DNA of 64,000 nt from Actinopolyspora halophila DSM 43834 (GCF_000371785.1 NZ_AQUI01000002.1:1839276-1903275), one strand, 5' to 3'; counted from the first letter of the stretch, positions 27,426-37,447 are shown. Notes: generated by a model not told the origin, from the sequence alone. A program made the numbers and translations.

Positions 27426-28696
27426 GAGCCGGTCCGGGGAGGATCTAGCGAGGTGCCCTGTTCGCAAAGACTTTCCCAGACGAGGGAAACGGGTGACGAG
27501 GGGCCGGCGACCGTGGTCACGTCCCATCCCGCGGCGCGGAGCCGGTGGGTACCCCCGACCGGGAGGTCGTGCTGCTGTGGTTCGCCGGTCCAGGCGTCCA
27601 CGTCGAGCAGTATCGCCGCGCTGCGTGAACCGGTGGGACGTGCCGAAGCCAGTTCTCCCGCTCCCGCCGGGGTGGTGCGTCCGAGTACCGCGATGAGGTC
27701 ACGGTCGGTCTCGGAAGCTCCTCCGGGCGGGAGCTCGCGACGGGCCGAGGGCTGCAGGGCCGCGAGGGCCTCCAGAACCGATTCGTCGTCATGCTCGTCG
27801 TCCGCCTCCGAACCCGGCGAGCCACTTGCTGCCACGCGTTGACCGGAGGTGCTGACAAGACGCACGCGTTGACCGTGTCCGCGCAGGTGCAGACAGATGC
27901 TGGCCGCGGCCGACACGGCCCATTCCAGGCTCGAGCTCGCTCCCGTTCCCCGATGTGCGGAGGCCCTGTGGTCCAGCAGCACGGTTACTCCGCCGCGCTG
28001 GGGGGCTTCTTCGACACGGACCATCAGTTCGTCGCGGTGTGCTGTCGACTTCCAGTGCACGCGTCGTATGTCGTCGCCGTGCCGGTATTCCCGGAGGGTG
28101 CTGTCGTCACTGCCGGGGCCGGAACGCATCCGCCCGGAGTCCTGCCCGCCGTGTCCGTTTCCCGCCGCGGGCAGCCCGCTCAGTGGGAAGACCTCGGGGA
28201 CCGCGATCAGTCGGTCCGCGCCCACGATCTCCTTTTCGAACACCGACAGTCCGAACGGGTCACGTGTTCTGCAGCGCAGTGGTCCCAGCTGGTGTACGCC
28301 TCTCAGCTCGGGGCGGGCGGTGTACTCCACGACCTTTCCGTTCCGGCCCACGGAACCGCCGAGCCCGTAGCGGGCCGTACCACCGAGCAGGGGAGGGACT
28401 TCGTCTATCAGGACCAGACCGTTCGGCGGGATCCTGCCCGTGGAGCTGAGTCGCAACCGCACGGTCGCGCTCGCGTGGACCTCCGTCCGGCGTGGCACCA
28501 GTTCTCTGCTCGCCTTCAGACCGGTCCTGGACAGCGCACTGATCGACAGCGTCAGCAGGGGGAGCACGGCCGCGAAGACCGCCACTCGCAGCAGGTCCCG
28601 CTCGTCGAGTACCAGGGCGCAGACCACGGCGGCACACGCGGCGGCCAGCAGGCAGCGACCTCGCACGGTCAGTCCGGACAGCACCCCGAGCCTCAT
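27422..28696 (-). CDS. DUF58 domain protein
   Basis: The 424-residue protein has two N-terminal hydrophobic segments (about 12-55), a beta-rich part, and the DUF58 signature LREYRHGDDIRRVHWKSTAH, followed by a von Willebrand A-like fold. DUF58 proteins work with MoxR ATPases, possibly in metal insertion or folding of surface proteins; the exact role is not known. ATG 28696 overlaps the moxR stop by four bases. The long acidic insert rich in Asp and Glu near the C-terminus is unusual in composition but not in frame. Confidence 0.9.
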   Translation of the reverse strand: MRLGVLSGLTVRGRCLLAAACAAVVCALVLDERDLLRVAVFAAVLPLLTLSISALSRTGLKASRELVPRRTEVHASATVRLRLSSTGRIPPNGLVLIDEVPPLLGGTARYGLGGSVGRNGKVVEYTARPELRGVHQLGPLRCRTRDPFGLSVFEKEIVGADRLIAVPEVFPLSGLPAAGNGHGGQDSGRMRSGPGSDDSTLREYRHGDDIRRVHWKSTAHRDELMVRVEEAPQRGGVTVLLDHRASAHRGTGASSSLEWAVSAAASICLHLRGHGQRVRLVSTSGQRVAASGSPGSEADDEHDDESVLEALAALQPSARRELPPGGASETDRDLIAVLGRTTPAGAGELASARPTGSRSAAILLDVDAWTGEPQQHDLPVGGTHRLRAAGWDVTTVAGPSSPVSLVWESLCEQGTSLDPPRTGS

Positions 28697-29766
28697 AGTG
28701 CGGTGTCCGTGCCACGCGGAACAGGAATGCGGCCCAGCAGCTGCCGTACCAGGTCCGAACCGTTCTGCCTGGACGCGCGCGCCTCTCCGGTCAGTACGAG
28801 GCGGTGCGCGAGCACCGGCACTGCGACGGCTTGGATGTCGTCCGGCGTGACGAAGTCCCGCCCGTTCAGCGCGGCCTGGGCACGTGCCGCGCGGAGCAGT
28901 TGCAGCGTGGCCCTCGGCGAGGCCCCCAGCCGCAGCTCGGCCAACTCGCGGGTGGCCGTCACCAGCTCGATCGCGTAGCGCCGGAGTTCGGTGGTCACGT
29001 GGATTCTTCGCACGGTCGCCAACAGTTCGGTCACTTCGGACGCGTCCGTCACCGGGGAGAGTCCGTCGAGCGGTTCGGTGCTCGCGTGTTCGTCGACCAT
29101 GGCCAGCTCGGCCTGCTTGTCGGGATAACCGATGGACACTCGGCAGGTGAATCGGTCCCGCTGCGCTTCGGGCAACGCGTAGGTGCCCTCGAGCTCGATC
29201 GGGTTCTGGGTGGCGATCACCATGAACGGGGAGTCGAGGGGATAACTGTGCCCGTCGACGGTGACCTGGTTCTCCTCCATGCACTCGAGCAGGGCCGACT
29301 GGGTCTTCGGCGACGCCCGGTTGATTTCGTCGCCCACCACTATGTTCGCGAAAACCGGTCCACCTCTGAACTCGAACGCCTCCGAGCGGCGGTTGTACAC
29401 GGAGACTCCGGTGACGTCGCCCGGAAGCAGGTCGGGGGTGAACTGGATTCGGTTCGTGGTGCAGTCCACGGAACGGGCGAGTGCTTTGGCCAGGGAGGTC
29501 TTGCCCACTCCGGGAACGTCCTCCACGAGCAGGTGCCCTTCGGCCAGCAGGGTCACCAGTGTCAGGCGCACCACTTCCTGCTTGCCCACGAGTACGTTCT
29601 CCACGTTCTCCGCTATTTTGCGCAGCGTGTCGTGGACGCGTTCGATCGGGAGCCCCGCGGGGGCGTCTTCGGGGGTGGTGAGGTGGTCCGTTCGGGAAGC
29701 GTGCGTCGTCCCGCTCCCGGACGCGGTGGACGTGGCGCTGCCGGATGGGTTGGTCTCGGGCGTCAC
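28693..29766 (-). CDS. MoxR-type AAA+ ATPase
   Basis: The 357-residue protein has an N-terminal extension of about 40 residues rich in Ser, Thr and Gly, then the MoxR core: Walker A EDVPGVGKTSLAKALA, Walker B VVGDEINRASPKTQSALLE, sensor 1 IATQNPIELEGTY and sensor 2 near the ASPRATLQLLRAARA block. MoxR ATPases act as chaperone-like motors with DUF58 partners. GTG 29766 has GGAGG at good spacing. It is the first gene of the three-gene operon and diverges from the dcw cluster. Confidence 0.94.
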   Translation of the reverse strand: MTPETNPSGSATSTASGSGTTHASRTDHLTTPEDAPAGLPIERVHDTLRKIAENVENVLVGKQEVVRLTLVTLLAEGHLLVEDVPGVGKTSLAKALARSVDCTTNRIQFTPDLLPGDVTGVSVYNRRSEAFEFRGGPVFANIVVGDEINRASPKTQSALLECMEENQVTVDGHSYPLDSPFMVIATQNPIELEGTYALPEAQRDRFTCRVSIGYPDKQAELAMVDEHASTEPLDGLSPVTDASEVTELLATVRRIHVTTELRRYAIELVTATRELAELRLGASPRATLQLLRAARAQAALNGRDFVTPDDIQAVAVPVLAHRLVLTGEARASRQNGSDLVRQLLGRIPVPRGTDTAL

Positions 29767-30025
29767 ACAACCTCCAGATGCCGTTCGCTGGCCACCGCAC
29801 CCGCCTCGTTGGTCGGGCGAACCGTACCGGGAACGGCCGAGCGGCTCCGGTCCCTAGAAGCGCTCGTGCTGCGGTGTGTCCCGAAGTGTCTCAAATCGCC
29901 TCGTGCGTTCCAGCGCCGTACGTGGTGGGGAGTAGTTCGCTCACGCGCCCGTGCGAGGAGGACCTCGGAGCTCCCGATTTCGCACGATCGTGGGGATTCT
30001 CCGCTCGCACTCCCGGCGTTTCCGG
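29767..30025. other. Divergent intergenic region, moxR to dcw promoter
   Basis: No gene was found. The place is where mraZ normally lies in actinobacteria, and none of the six frames shows MraZ. The moxR ribosome binding site is at 29769-29776 (minus). The dcw promoter begins at 30026. Confidence 0.6.
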
Positions 30026-30053
30026 TTGACGAAGGGGCGGGGTGGGGTAATGT
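30026..30053 (+). promoter_or_regulatory. Promoter of the dcw cluster
   Basis: TTGACG (30026-30031), a 16-bp spacer and TAATGT (30048-30053) form the best sigma-70-type promoter in the window. Transcription should start near 30060, about 310 bases before rsmH. The spacer is G-rich and holds GTGGGG, reminiscent of an MraZ box, but only once. Confidence 0.65.
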
Positions 30054-30059
30054 GATGTC

Positions 30060-30371
30060 GGTCGGGGAGATCTTTTTCGGCGTGGATACGCGGGGAGTCC
30101 CACGTTGATCGTGCCGCGCTGTGAGCGTCGTGATCCGCGTGTCTGCCGGTAGCGTGGGTGAGAGCAGGGGGCGCACCGCTCGGGAAGTGGCTTCGGGAGT
30201 CGGCCGACCCGTTGACGGGGCTGGAGAGACACCAGGGGCGAAACGCCGTCTCTCGTGTGCCGTGTGGTGGCGTGAACTCGGGCGAACGAGCGCGTGGACG
30301 TCGGGGTGTCCGTTCGAGAGGAATTCCGCCCTGTCCGCCCCGGCCGGTTCGAAGAGGAGGGAAAAGCCACT
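30060..30371 (+). ncRNA. Long leader of rsmH, candidate mraW RNA motif
   Basis: About 310 non-coding bases lie between the promoter and the rsmH start. A hairpin is visible at 30224-30254 (7-bp outer stem, 6-base bulge, 4-bp inner stem, AAA loop). A structured mraW RNA motif is known in actinobacteria in this position; the match is by position only and was not tested with the covariance model. Confidence 0.4.
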
Positions 30372-31394
30372 GTGTCAGAAGTTCCGGGACGGGACCCCGA
30401 AGCGGAGGACGGGACGAGGGATTCCGCGGGGTCGGATTCGGACGTGGAGCGGCGGCACCTCCCGGTGCTGTTGGACCGGACGGTCCGGCTGTTCGAACCG
30501 GTGCTGAGTGCTCGCCCCGGGGTGGTTCTCGACGCCACTCTCGGTATGGGCGGACACGCCGAAGCTCTGCTGCGTTCCTTCCCGGAAACGACCGTGGTGG
30601 GGGTCGACCGCGATCCGGAGGCCCTGGAACTGGCCCGTCGGCGTCTCGAGCCCTACGCGCGACGCGTGCGTCTGGTGCACGACGTCGCCGACCGTATTCC
30701 GGAGATCCTGACCGAGCAGGGGCTGCCCGAATTGGACGGGGTTCTGTTCGACCTCGGTGTGTCCTCGCTGCAACTGGACGAGGCGGAACGCGGGTTCTCC
30801 TACTCCAGGGACGCTCCGCTGGACATGCGTATGGACAGTACCGCGGGGACCACTGCCGCCGACGTGCTCAACACGTACTCCAAGGGCGAGCTGACTAGGA
30901 TATTGCGGGAGTACGGGGAGGAGAAGTTCGCTTCCAGGATCGCCGCGCGAATAGTGCGGGAACGCGATCGGGAGCCGTTCGTCACGAGCGCGCGGTTGGT
31001 CCAGTTGGTCTACGACAGTGTTCCGGCGGCGAGCAGACGCAGCGGAGGACATCCCGCCAAGCGTGCCTTCCAAGCCCTGCGCATCGAGGTGAACGGCGAG
31101 TTGGAGGTGCTGCGGCGTGCCCTTCCCGCGGGGATCGATTCGTTGGCCGGGGGAGGACGGATCGTGGTGATGTCGTACCACTCCTTGGAGGACCGGATCG
31201 TCAAACGTACCTTCGCGGAACGGGCCAAATCGCGGACACCGTTGGATCTTCCGGTCGAGTTGCCCGGACACGGCCCCGAGTTGCGCGTGCTCACACGTGG
31301 TGCTGAATTCGCGGACGAACAGGAGACCGGGGCAAATCCCAGGGCGAGTTCGGTACGTCTGCGAGCCGCCGAACGAATCCAGGAGGGGGTATGA
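30372..31394 (+). CDS. rsmH: 16S rRNA (cytosine(1402)-N4)-methyltransferase
   Basis: RsmH (MraW) methylates N4 of C1402 in 16S rRNA. The 340-residue protein has [13 protein letters not shown], the SAM motif [43 protein letters not shown], and the C-terminal [19 protein letters not shown] block. GTG 30372 follows GAGGAGGG at about 11 bases; GTG 30294 in frame would add 26 residues without similarity. The stop overlaps ftsL (ATGA). It opens the dcw operon, as mraZ is absent. Confidence 0.95.
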   Translation: MSEVPGRDPEAEDGTRDSAGSDSDVERRHLPVLLDRTVRLFEPVLSARPGVVLDATLGMGGHAEALLRSFPETTVVGVDRDPEALELARRRLEPYARRVRLVHDVADRIPEILTEQGLPELDGVLFDLGVSSLQLDEAERGFSYSRDAPLDMRMDSTAGTTAADVLNTYSKGELTRILREYGEEKFASRIAARIVRERDREPFVTSARLVQLVYDSVPAASRRSGGHPAKRAFQALRIEVNGELEVLRRALPAGIDSLAGGGRIVVMSYHSLEDRIVKRTFAERAKSRTPLDLPVELPGHGPELRVLTRGAEFADEQETGANPRASSVRLRAAERIQEGV

Positions 31395-32155
31395 CGGCGC
31401 CGGCGCGTGGCGGAAACGAGGGGGAACGGAAGAGCGGTAGGCAACGGCAACGTACCGAGCAGCGCGGCAACAGCCGGACCACTCGCAGAGGACGTGTTCG
31501 TTCGGCCAGCGCGGAGCGCGCTTACGAGCGCAAACGTGAGCGCGGCAAGCCGACCGAGCCACGGCAGGCGGACGAGCGGGACACCGAACGGCGTGGGAAG
31601 CACGACGGGGGAAACCGGGGGGAGAGGGGGAAATCGCGCCCCGAGCTCCCGGGAAGCGGAATCCTCCATTCGGGGGCCGGCGCCTCCTACCGGTTGTTGA
31701 GCAAAGTGGCGACCTCCCGCGCAGCCTTCGTGGGGACCGCCATGGTCGTGCTGGCCGCGGGCATCATCACCACTCTGTGGTTGTCGATCGCCGCCGTGAG
31801 CAATTCGTACCGCATACAGGACTCGAAGGAACGGGTACAGGCGCTGACCGAGCGCAAGGAGGACCTGATGCGCTCGGTCAGCAAGATGGGATCCATCTCG
31901 GAGATCCAACAGCGGGTCAAGGAGATGAACATGGTCTCAGCTCCGGACCCGGCTCATCTGGTGGTCGCCCCGGACGGATCGGTGCGCGTGGTCGGCGATC
32001 CCAGCGCCGCCCCGACGCCGGAACCACCGTCGGAGGGAGCCTCCTCGGAAGACCGGCGGCCGGATGAAGCACGGAACGAACCCGGCCAGGAAGCGAACTC
32101 CGGGGACACGGCGGACTCCGGCCGGTCCTCGTCGAACGACCCGTCGATGGAATAA
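31391..32155 (+). CDS. ftsL: FtsL-like septum protein
   Basis: The 254-residue protein has a very basic cytoplasmic tail of about 110 residues (many Arg, Lys, Glu, Gly), one membrane helix ([20 protein letters not shown], about 116-138), a short coiled coil ([19 protein letters not shown]) and an acidic Ser/Pro tail. Topology and place between rsmH and pbpB identify it as actinobacterial FtsL (compare Rv2164c), which joins the FtsQ-FtsB-FtsW-PbpB complex. Sequence identity in this family is low, so position carries much weight. ATG overlaps the rsmH stop. Confidence 0.88.
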   Translation: MTAPARGGNEGERKSGRQRQRTEQRGNSRTTRRGRVRSASAERAYERKRERGKPTEPRQADERDTERRGKHDGGNRGERGKSRPELPGSGILHSGAGASYRLLSKVATSRAAFVGTAMVVLAAGIITTLWLSIAAVSNSYRIQDSKERVQALTERKEDLMRSVSKMGSISEIQQRVKEMNMVSAPDPAHLVVAPDGSVRVVGDPSAAPTPEPPSEGASSEDRRPDEARNEPGQEANSGDTADSGRSSSNDPSME

Positions 32156-32160
32156 CGCAT

Positions 32161-34104
32161 ATGGCTCGTCGCGACAGGCAACGTGGTACACCCCGACGCG
32201 GAGGATCCAGGCGCGACACGGCCCGTCGCGCTCCGATGCGCCCGGCGGGTAAAAGTCAGGGGCGGAATTCGAGCGGCTCACGTGGAACCCGCTCCACCCG
32301 GACTCCGCGGACCAAGGTCGCCGCGAGCAAGAGGCGCTTGGGAATCGGCAGGCTGCTGCTCGTGCTCGCCCTGGTCGCGACCGGAACCAAACTGGTGATC
32401 GTCCAGGGGTTCGAGGCGCGGGCGTTGTCGGAGCAGGCCAACGACCAGTTGGTGACCAAGCAGGCCATTCCGGCGGAGCGCGGCTCGATCACCGATGTGA
32501 ACGGCAGAGTGCTCGCCTTCAGCGGTGAGGCCCGCAAGCTTTACGCCAATCCCCGGCTTCTCGACGAGCAGCAGCGTAAGGAGCGCGAGGAGAAGCCCTG
32601 GGCAAAAACGGGCCCGGAGAAGAAACGGGAGATCGCCAAGGGCATCGCCGAGATCACTCACGGCAGGGTCGGCGAGCAGCAGGCCCTGGAGGCGTTGTTC
32701 TCCGACCGGCAATTCCTCTATTTCGGTCCGTTGATCGACCCGGGGACGGCCCGCAGGATCCACGAGGAGTACCAGCAGATCGGCAGCGAGTACCGAGCCG
32801 TCCGGCGTTATCCGGCCGGCTCGGTCGCGGCGAACATCGTGGGAGCCGCCTCCTGGCGCAAGGGGGAGAGCAAGATCCGCGGAACGGTGGGCCTGGAGAA
32901 CGCACTGGACAAGAAGCTGACCGGCGAGGACGGGGTCAAGATCTCGGACACGGCCATGGGCAGCAGTCTGGTCATCCCGGGAACCAAGAAGATCAAGTCC
33001 GCTGAGCCCGGCTCGGACGTGCGGTTGACTCTCGACTCCGATCTGCAGTTCGCGCTGAACCGGAAACTGGCGTCCTACGTCAAGGAAAGGCGAGCCTCCG
33101 GAGGAAGCGCGGTCGTGCTCGACACGAAGACCGGAAAGGTGCGTGCGCTGGCCAACGCCGATTCCGCGGAGCCCGAGGACCAGTCCAGCAGGGCTTCGCG
33201 GAACCTGAGCAACCGGGCGGTGACCACGCCTTACGAACCCGGCTCGGTGAACAAGCTGATCACGGCTGCGGGAGCGATCGAACACGACATCGTTGAACCG
33301 GACACTGTGTTGCAGGTCCCGGACGAGATCAAGATGGGCGGTGCCACGATCCATGACGCCTGGAGTCACGAAACTCTTCCGCTGACTTTCCGAGGGGTGC
33401 TGGCCAAATCCTCCAACGTGGGGACTCTGAAGACCGCGCGAAAGCTCGGTAAGGACCGTTTCGCGGACCTGGTCCAAAAGTTCGGTCTGGGCGAGAAGAC
33501 CGGTATAGCGCTGCCGGGGGAGACTTCTGGGACGGTTCCCGCACGTAAACAGTGGTCGGACACGAGGTTCGCCAACCTGCCGATCGGTCAGGGGCTCTCG
33601 ATGACCGTGCTGCAGATGGCCGGTATGTATCAGGCGATCGCCAACGACGGAGTGCGGATCCCGCCGCGGATCGTCGAATCGACGGTGAAACCCGACGGTA
33701 CGGAGGTCGCCCAGCCGCGCCCCGAAAAAGTTCGAGTGGTCGGGGAGCAGGCCGCCGATACGGTCAAGAACATGCTGCGCGCCGTCGTGCAGGAGGGTGA
33801 CGAGCAGGGGGGAACCGCTCCGGGAGCCGCTCTGTCCGGTTACCAGGTGGCGGGCAAGACGGGGACGGCGCAAAAACCCGATCCCGCGTGTGGCTGCTAC
33901 AGCAATTCCAAGTACTGGGTGACGTTCGCGGGCATGGTTCCCGCGGACGATCCGAGGTACGTGGTCGGCATCATGCTCGACGATCCGGAAAGTACCCGCC
34001 CGGCCGGGCCGCTGTTCCACGACGTGGCAGCCGATCTGACACGTCGCTACGACATTCCGCTTTCGTCGGGGCAGGCTCCGAGAAAGACACTGCAGAAACG
34101 TTGA
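32161..34104 (+). CDS. pbpB: Septal peptidoglycan transpeptidase, class B PBP (PbpB/FtsI)
   Basis: PbpB cross-links septal peptidoglycan. The 647-residue protein has a basic cytoplasmic tail of about 60 residues, one membrane helix (IGRLLLVLALVATGTKLVIV), a pedestal domain starting AIPAERGSITDVNGRVLA, and a transpeptidase domain with SxxK at Ser362-Lys365 (GSVNK), SxN at Ser417-Asn419 (KSSNVG) and KTG at 566-568. No PASTA domains. ATG 32161 follows ftsL by five bases with little ribosome binding site, so coupling is likely. It is partner of FtsW encoded at 40059. Confidence 0.96.
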   Translation: MARRDRQRGTPRRGGSRRDTARRAPMRPAGKSQGRNSSGSRGTRSTRTPRTKVAASKRRLGIGRLLLVLALVATGTKLVIVQGFEARALSEQANDQLVTKQAIPAERGSITDVNGRVLAFSGEARKLYANPRLLDEQQRKEREEKPWAKTGPEKKREIAKGIAEITHGRVGEQQALEALFSDRQFLYFGPLIDPGTARRIHEEYQQIGSEYRAVRRYPAGSVAANIVGAASWRKGESKIRGTVGLENALDKKLTGEDGVKISDTAMGSSLVIPGTKKIKSAEPGSDVRLTLDSDLQFALNRKLASYVKERRASGGSAVVLDTKTGKVRALANADSAEPEDQSSRASRNLSNRAVTTPYEPGSVNKLITAAGAIEHDIVEPDTVLQVPDEIKMGGATIHDAWSHETLPLTFRGVLAKSSNVGTLKTARKLGKDRFADLVQKFGLGEKTGIALPGETSGTVPARKQWSDTRFANLPIGQGLSMTVLQMAGMYQAIANDGVRIPPRIVESTVKPDGTEVAQPRPEKVRVVGEQAADTVKNMLRAVVQEGDEQGGTAPGAALSGYQVAGKTGTAQKPDPACGCYSNSKYWVTFAGMVPADDPRYVVGIMLDDPESTRPAGPLFHDVAADLTRRYDIPLSSGQAPRKTLQKR

Positions 34105-34150
34105 TTCCCGAACGGGGCTCATCCGAACCAGCCACTTCACCAGGGGTTTC

Positions 34151-34223
34151 AAAGGAGGCTTGTGTGGAGGAGCTCGGCGGGGATGCGGAGACGAGGTACC
34201 ATCGTCTCCTCCTTTCGGGGTAG
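34151..34223 (+). promoter_or_regulatory. Self-complementary leader with a 19-codon ORF before murE
   Basis: AAAGGAGG (34151-34158), the strongest Shine-Dalgarno of the window, is five bases before GTG 34164, which opens a 19-residue frame (VEELGGDAETRYHRLLLSG) ending at TAG 34221-34223. CCTCCTTT at 34208-34215 is its exact complement. A competing hairpin pairs GGAGACGA (34187-34194) with TCGTCTCC (34202-34209). The two structures exclude each other, as in translational switches. The leader lies between pbpB and murE. Confidence 0.45.
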
Positions 34224-34282
34224 AAGGTGCGACTGCTCGGGGGACGCGCCCACCGTGAGGCTGCTCCTCCGAGCGGTACAGG

Positions 34283-34288
34283 TAACCT
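34283..34288 (+). promoter_or_regulatory. Candidate -10 for murE
   Basis: TAACCT ends seven bases before the murE GTG, so murE may have its own leaderless transcript besides read-through from pbpB. No convincing -35 was seen. Confidence 0.4.
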
Positions 34289-34295
34289 TTTCGCC

Positions 34296-35942
34296 GTGCC
34301 TTCCGCGGTTGCGACTACCCCGCCTCGTCCATCGCGTGTCGAGCCGGTGAGTGTTCGGCAGTTAGCCGAATCGACCGGTGCCCGCGTGGTCCGCATCACC
34401 GAACCGGCGGACACCACCGGCGACACCCCAGTCGAGGTGAGCGGTGTCACTTTGCGTGCTCAACATGTCGTTACCGGTGACCTGTTCGCCGCGTTGCCCG
34501 GTGCCCGCACCCACGGTGCGGAGCACGCCGCTGCCGCCCTCGACGCGGGTGCGCGTGCCGTGGTCACGGACGAGGAGGGAATGAGCACGGCGGCGTTGGC
34601 CGAACACGCCTCCGTGGCCGGAGGCGATGTTCCGCTGCTGGTGCATCCCGAACCGCGTCGTGTCCTCGGGGTGCTGGCTGCCGAGATCTACGGCAGGCCT
34701 TCCCAACGGCTTTCCGTGCTCGGCATCACGGGCACCTCGGGAAAGACCACCACGAGTTACCTGGCCGAGGCCGCGTTGCGCCGGGCGGGTTTCGTCACCG
34801 GGCTGATCGGAACGGTCGAGACCCGTGTGGCCGGAGCCCGCCTCGACAGCGCCTTCACCACCCCGGAAGCCCCCGACCTGCAGGCCCTGTTGGCCGTGAT
34901 GGCCGAACGTGGTGTCACGCACGTGGTCATGGAGGTATCCAGTCACGCGTTGGCGCTGGGCAGGGTTTCCGGGGTCGATTTCGCCGCAGGCGGTTTCACC
35001 AATCTTTCCAGGGACCACCTGGATTTCCACAGTGACCTGGAGGACTACTTCGCCGCCAAGGCCATGCTGTTCGACGGTCGCTGTGCGCGTGAGGTGGTGT
35101 GCCTCGACACCGACTGGGGACGGCGGTTGGTCCGTTCCGGGGTGGTCACGGTCGCGACCGACGGGCGAGAGGCCGACTGGACCGCGAACGGAGCGGTGGC
35201 TCATCCGAGCGGGGAGCAGCATTTCACGGCGAGCGGTCCGGACAACGCTCGTGTGGAGATCAGGCTACGCTTGCCGGGGGCGTTCAACATCGCCAACGCT
35301 CTGCTCGCCACGGCCATGTTGTGGGAACTCGGTGTGGACGGGGGATCCGTCGCCGAAGGATTGGCCGAGGTGGACGTTCCGGGACGCATGGAGCGTGTCG
35401 CGCTGGGGCAGGACTTCGCCGCGGTGGTGGACTACTCGCACAAACCCGATGCCGTCGAGGCCGTGCTGGAAGCGGCGCGGGCCCAAGCGGCAGGGAGGGT
35501 GCTCGTCGTGCTCGGCTGTGGCGGTGACAGGGATACGGCCAAGCGCCCCGTCATGGGAGCCACAGCGGCACGGTCGGCGGACCTGCTGATAGTGACGGAC
35601 GACAATCCGCGCGGTGAGGATCCGGCGGGGATCAGAGCGAGCGTGCTCGACGGAGCGGCGGAAGTGGCCGCGGAAGAACGCGCCGTGTTGTGTGAGATCG
35701 CCGATCGGCGGACGGCGATCAACGAGGTGGTACGTCGGGCGCGCGGAGGCGACGTCGTCGTGGTCGCGGGGAAGGGGCACGAAACCGGTCAGGAAGTGGC
35801 CGGGGTGACCCACCCCTTCTCGGACCGGGACGAGTTGGCGACCGCGTTGCGCGAACGACTTGAAGGTCCGGAAGGGACGGAAACCACCGCCGTGCGGTGG
35901 TCCCCGGAGGAGAACCGGGGAAGTGACGAGGAGGCAAGGTGA
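34296..35942 (+). CDS. murE: UDP-MurNAc-L-Ala-D-Glu:meso-diaminopimelate ligase
   Basis: MurE adds meso-diaminopimelate to the peptidoglycan precursor, using the product of the DapA/DapB pathway. The 548-residue protein has the N-terminal substrate domain (VSGVTLRAQHVVTGDLFAAL), the ATP site ITGTSGKTTTSYL, MEVSSHALALGRV, FTNLSRDHLDFH, and TDDNPRGEDP, the DNPR motif that marks meso-DAP rather than lysine ligases. GTG 34296 is supported by TAACCT seven bases before it; the start has no ribosome binding site. The stop overlaps murF (GTGA). Confidence 0.95.
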   Translation: MPSAVATTPPRPSRVEPVSVRQLAESTGARVVRITEPADTTGDTPVEVSGVTLRAQHVVTGDLFAALPGARTHGAEHAAAALDAGARAVVTDEEGMSTAALAEHASVAGGDVPLLVHPEPRRVLGVLAAEIYGRPSQRLSVLGITGTSGKTTTSYLAEAALRRAGFVTGLIGTVETRVAGARLDSAFTTPEAPDLQALLAVMAERGVTHVVMEVSSHALALGRVSGVDFAAGGFTNLSRDHLDFHSDLEDYFAAKAMLFDGRCAREVVCLDTDWGRRLVRSGVVTVATDGREADWTANGAVAHPSGEQHFTASGPDNARVEIRLRLPGAFNIANALLATAMLWELGVDGGSVAEGLAEVDVPGRMERVALGQDFAAVVDYSHKPDAVEAVLEAARAQAAGRVLVVLGCGGDRDTAKRPVMGATAARSADLLIVTDDNPRGEDPAGIRASVLDGAAEVAAEERAVLCEIADRRTAINEVVRRARGGDVVVVAGKGHETGQEVAGVTHPFSDRDELATALRERLEGPEGTETTAVRWSPEENRGSDEEAR

Positions 35943-37447
35943 TCCGGCTCAGCCTCGACGAGATCGCTGAGGTGGTCGGTGGCAGACTGCACCGCGCCGA
36001 CGGTAGCGAGGTCGTCACCGCGGCCGTCGAATTCGATTCAAGGAAGATACGTCCCGGTGGGCTCTTCGTGGCGGTACCGGGGGAGCACGTCGACGGGCAC
36101 CGGTTCGCGGAGCGTGCGGTCGCGGACGGGGCGGTCGCCGTGCTCGCGGCGAGGGAAGTGGACGCCCCCGCTGTGATCGTTCCGCCCGCCGACGCGGCCG
36201 AACGGGCACGTGTGATGGCTCTGGCCGGTGACACGGACGGTTCGGGAGCCGCCGTGCTGGTCGCCATGGCGCGACTCGCCCGCCTGGTGGTCGATCGGTT
36301 GGAGCGACTCACGGTCGTGGGGGTTACCGGTTCCTCCGGCAAGACCTCGACCAAGGACCTGGTAGCGCAGCTGCTCGACCCCTCGGGGCCGACCGTGGCT
36401 CCGCCCGGATCGTTCAACAACGAGATCGGTCATCCCTGGACGGTGCTGCGGGCGGACGAGGACACCCGTCACCTGGTTCTGGAGCTGTCCGCTCGTGGGG
36501 CGGGACACATCGCGGAGCTGTGCGAATCGGCCCCACCCCGTGTGGGGGTGGTGCTCAACGTCGGCAGCGCCCATCTCGGAGAGTTCGGCTCACGGGAGGC
36601 AGTGGCCAGGGCCAAGGGTGAGCTGGTCGAGGCACTGCCTGCCGCGAACGACGGTGGGGTCGCGGTGTTGAACGCCGACGATCCGGCCGTGGCGGCCATG
36701 GCCCAACGCACCGACGCGCGGGTATCACGGTTCGGGCAACGCCCGGACGCCGAGGTCAGGGCTGACGATGTCGAGCTCGACGAACAGGCGCGCCCAGGAT
36801 TCACGCTGGTCACTCCGGAGGGGCGGGCGACGGTGCGGCTGCCGCTGCACGGTGAGCACCACGTCGGTAACGCGCTGGCAGCGGCCGCGGTGGCCAGGGA
36901 GCTCGGAGTCACCGTCGAGCAGACCGCCGATCGTCTGGAGCAGGTGCGCCGACTGTCCGGCAAGCGGATGGAGGTCACCGAGACCCCGGCGGGGGTTAGG
37001 GTGATCAACGACGCCTACAACGCCAATCCGGAATCGGTGCGGGCAGCTTTGAAGGCTCTCGCCTCGATGACACACGGTGGTCCGGGTAGAAGCTGGGCCG
37101 TTCTCGGTGCGCTGGGTGAGTTGGGTGACGAGACATCCGCCGCGCACGACGAGATCGGGCGACTGGCTGTGCGGTTGAACATCGATCGTCTGGTCGTGGT
37201 CGGTGATCAGGCCCGTGCAATGCACCAGGGTGCCGCGCTGGAAGGTTCTTGGGGAGAGGAGTCGGTTCTGGTGCCGGACGTCGAGGCCGCCGTCGGGTTG
37301 TTGCGGGACGAATTGCGGCCCGATGACGCCGTGTTGATCAAGGCTTCCAACGCGGCGGCGCTGTGGCGTGTCGCCGAGGAGCTGACGGGCCCCACCGCGC
37401 GGGAATCCTCCGAGGACGACGCCGCGCGAGGCGGTGATACGACGTGA
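35939..37447 (+). CDS. murF: UDP-MurNAc-tripeptide--D-Ala-D-Ala ligase
   Basis: MurF attaches D-Ala-D-Ala, completing the UDP-MurNAc pentapeptide. The 502-residue protein has [19 protein letters not shown], the ATP site [39 protein letters not shown] and [20 protein letters not shown] 35939 overlaps the murE stop and follows GAGGAGG. Its own stop overlaps mraY. The four-base overlaps on both sides mean the three proteins are made together. Confidence 0.96.
   Translation: MIRLSLDEIAEVVGGRLHRADGSEVVTAAVEFDSRKIRPGGLFVAVPGEHVDGHRFAERAVADGAVAVLAAREVDAPAVIVPPADAAERARVMALAGDTDGSGAAVLVAMARLARLVVDRLERLTVVGVTGSSGKTSTKDLVAQLLDPSGPTVAPPGSFNNEIGHPWTVLRADEDTRHLVLELSARGAGHIAELCESAPPRVGVVLNVGSAHLGEFGSREAVARAKGELVEALPAANDGGVAVLNADDPAVAAMAQRTDARVSRFGQRPDAEVRADDVELDEQARPGFTLVTPEGRATVRLPLHGEHHVGNALAAAAVARELGVTVEQTADRLEQVRRLSGKRMEVTETPAGVRVINDAYNANPESVRAALKALASMTHGGPGRSWAVLGALGELGDETSAAHDEIGRLAVRLNIDRLVVVGDQARAMHQGAALEGSWGEESVLVPDVEAAVGLLRDELRPDDAVLIKASNAAALWRVAEELTGPTARESSEDDAARGGDTT

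Noticed and set aside
30055-30108. Short frame MSVGEIFFGVDTRGVPR just after the dcw -10, faintly like an MraZ N-terminus
   Set aside because: It begins one base after the -10, so it would not be transcribed intact, and about a dozen residues are too few to call an mraZ remnant.
28804-30108. Long plus-strand open frame across moxR
   Set aside because: It is the antisense shadow of moxR, a common artefact of GC-rich codon use, and shows no domain.
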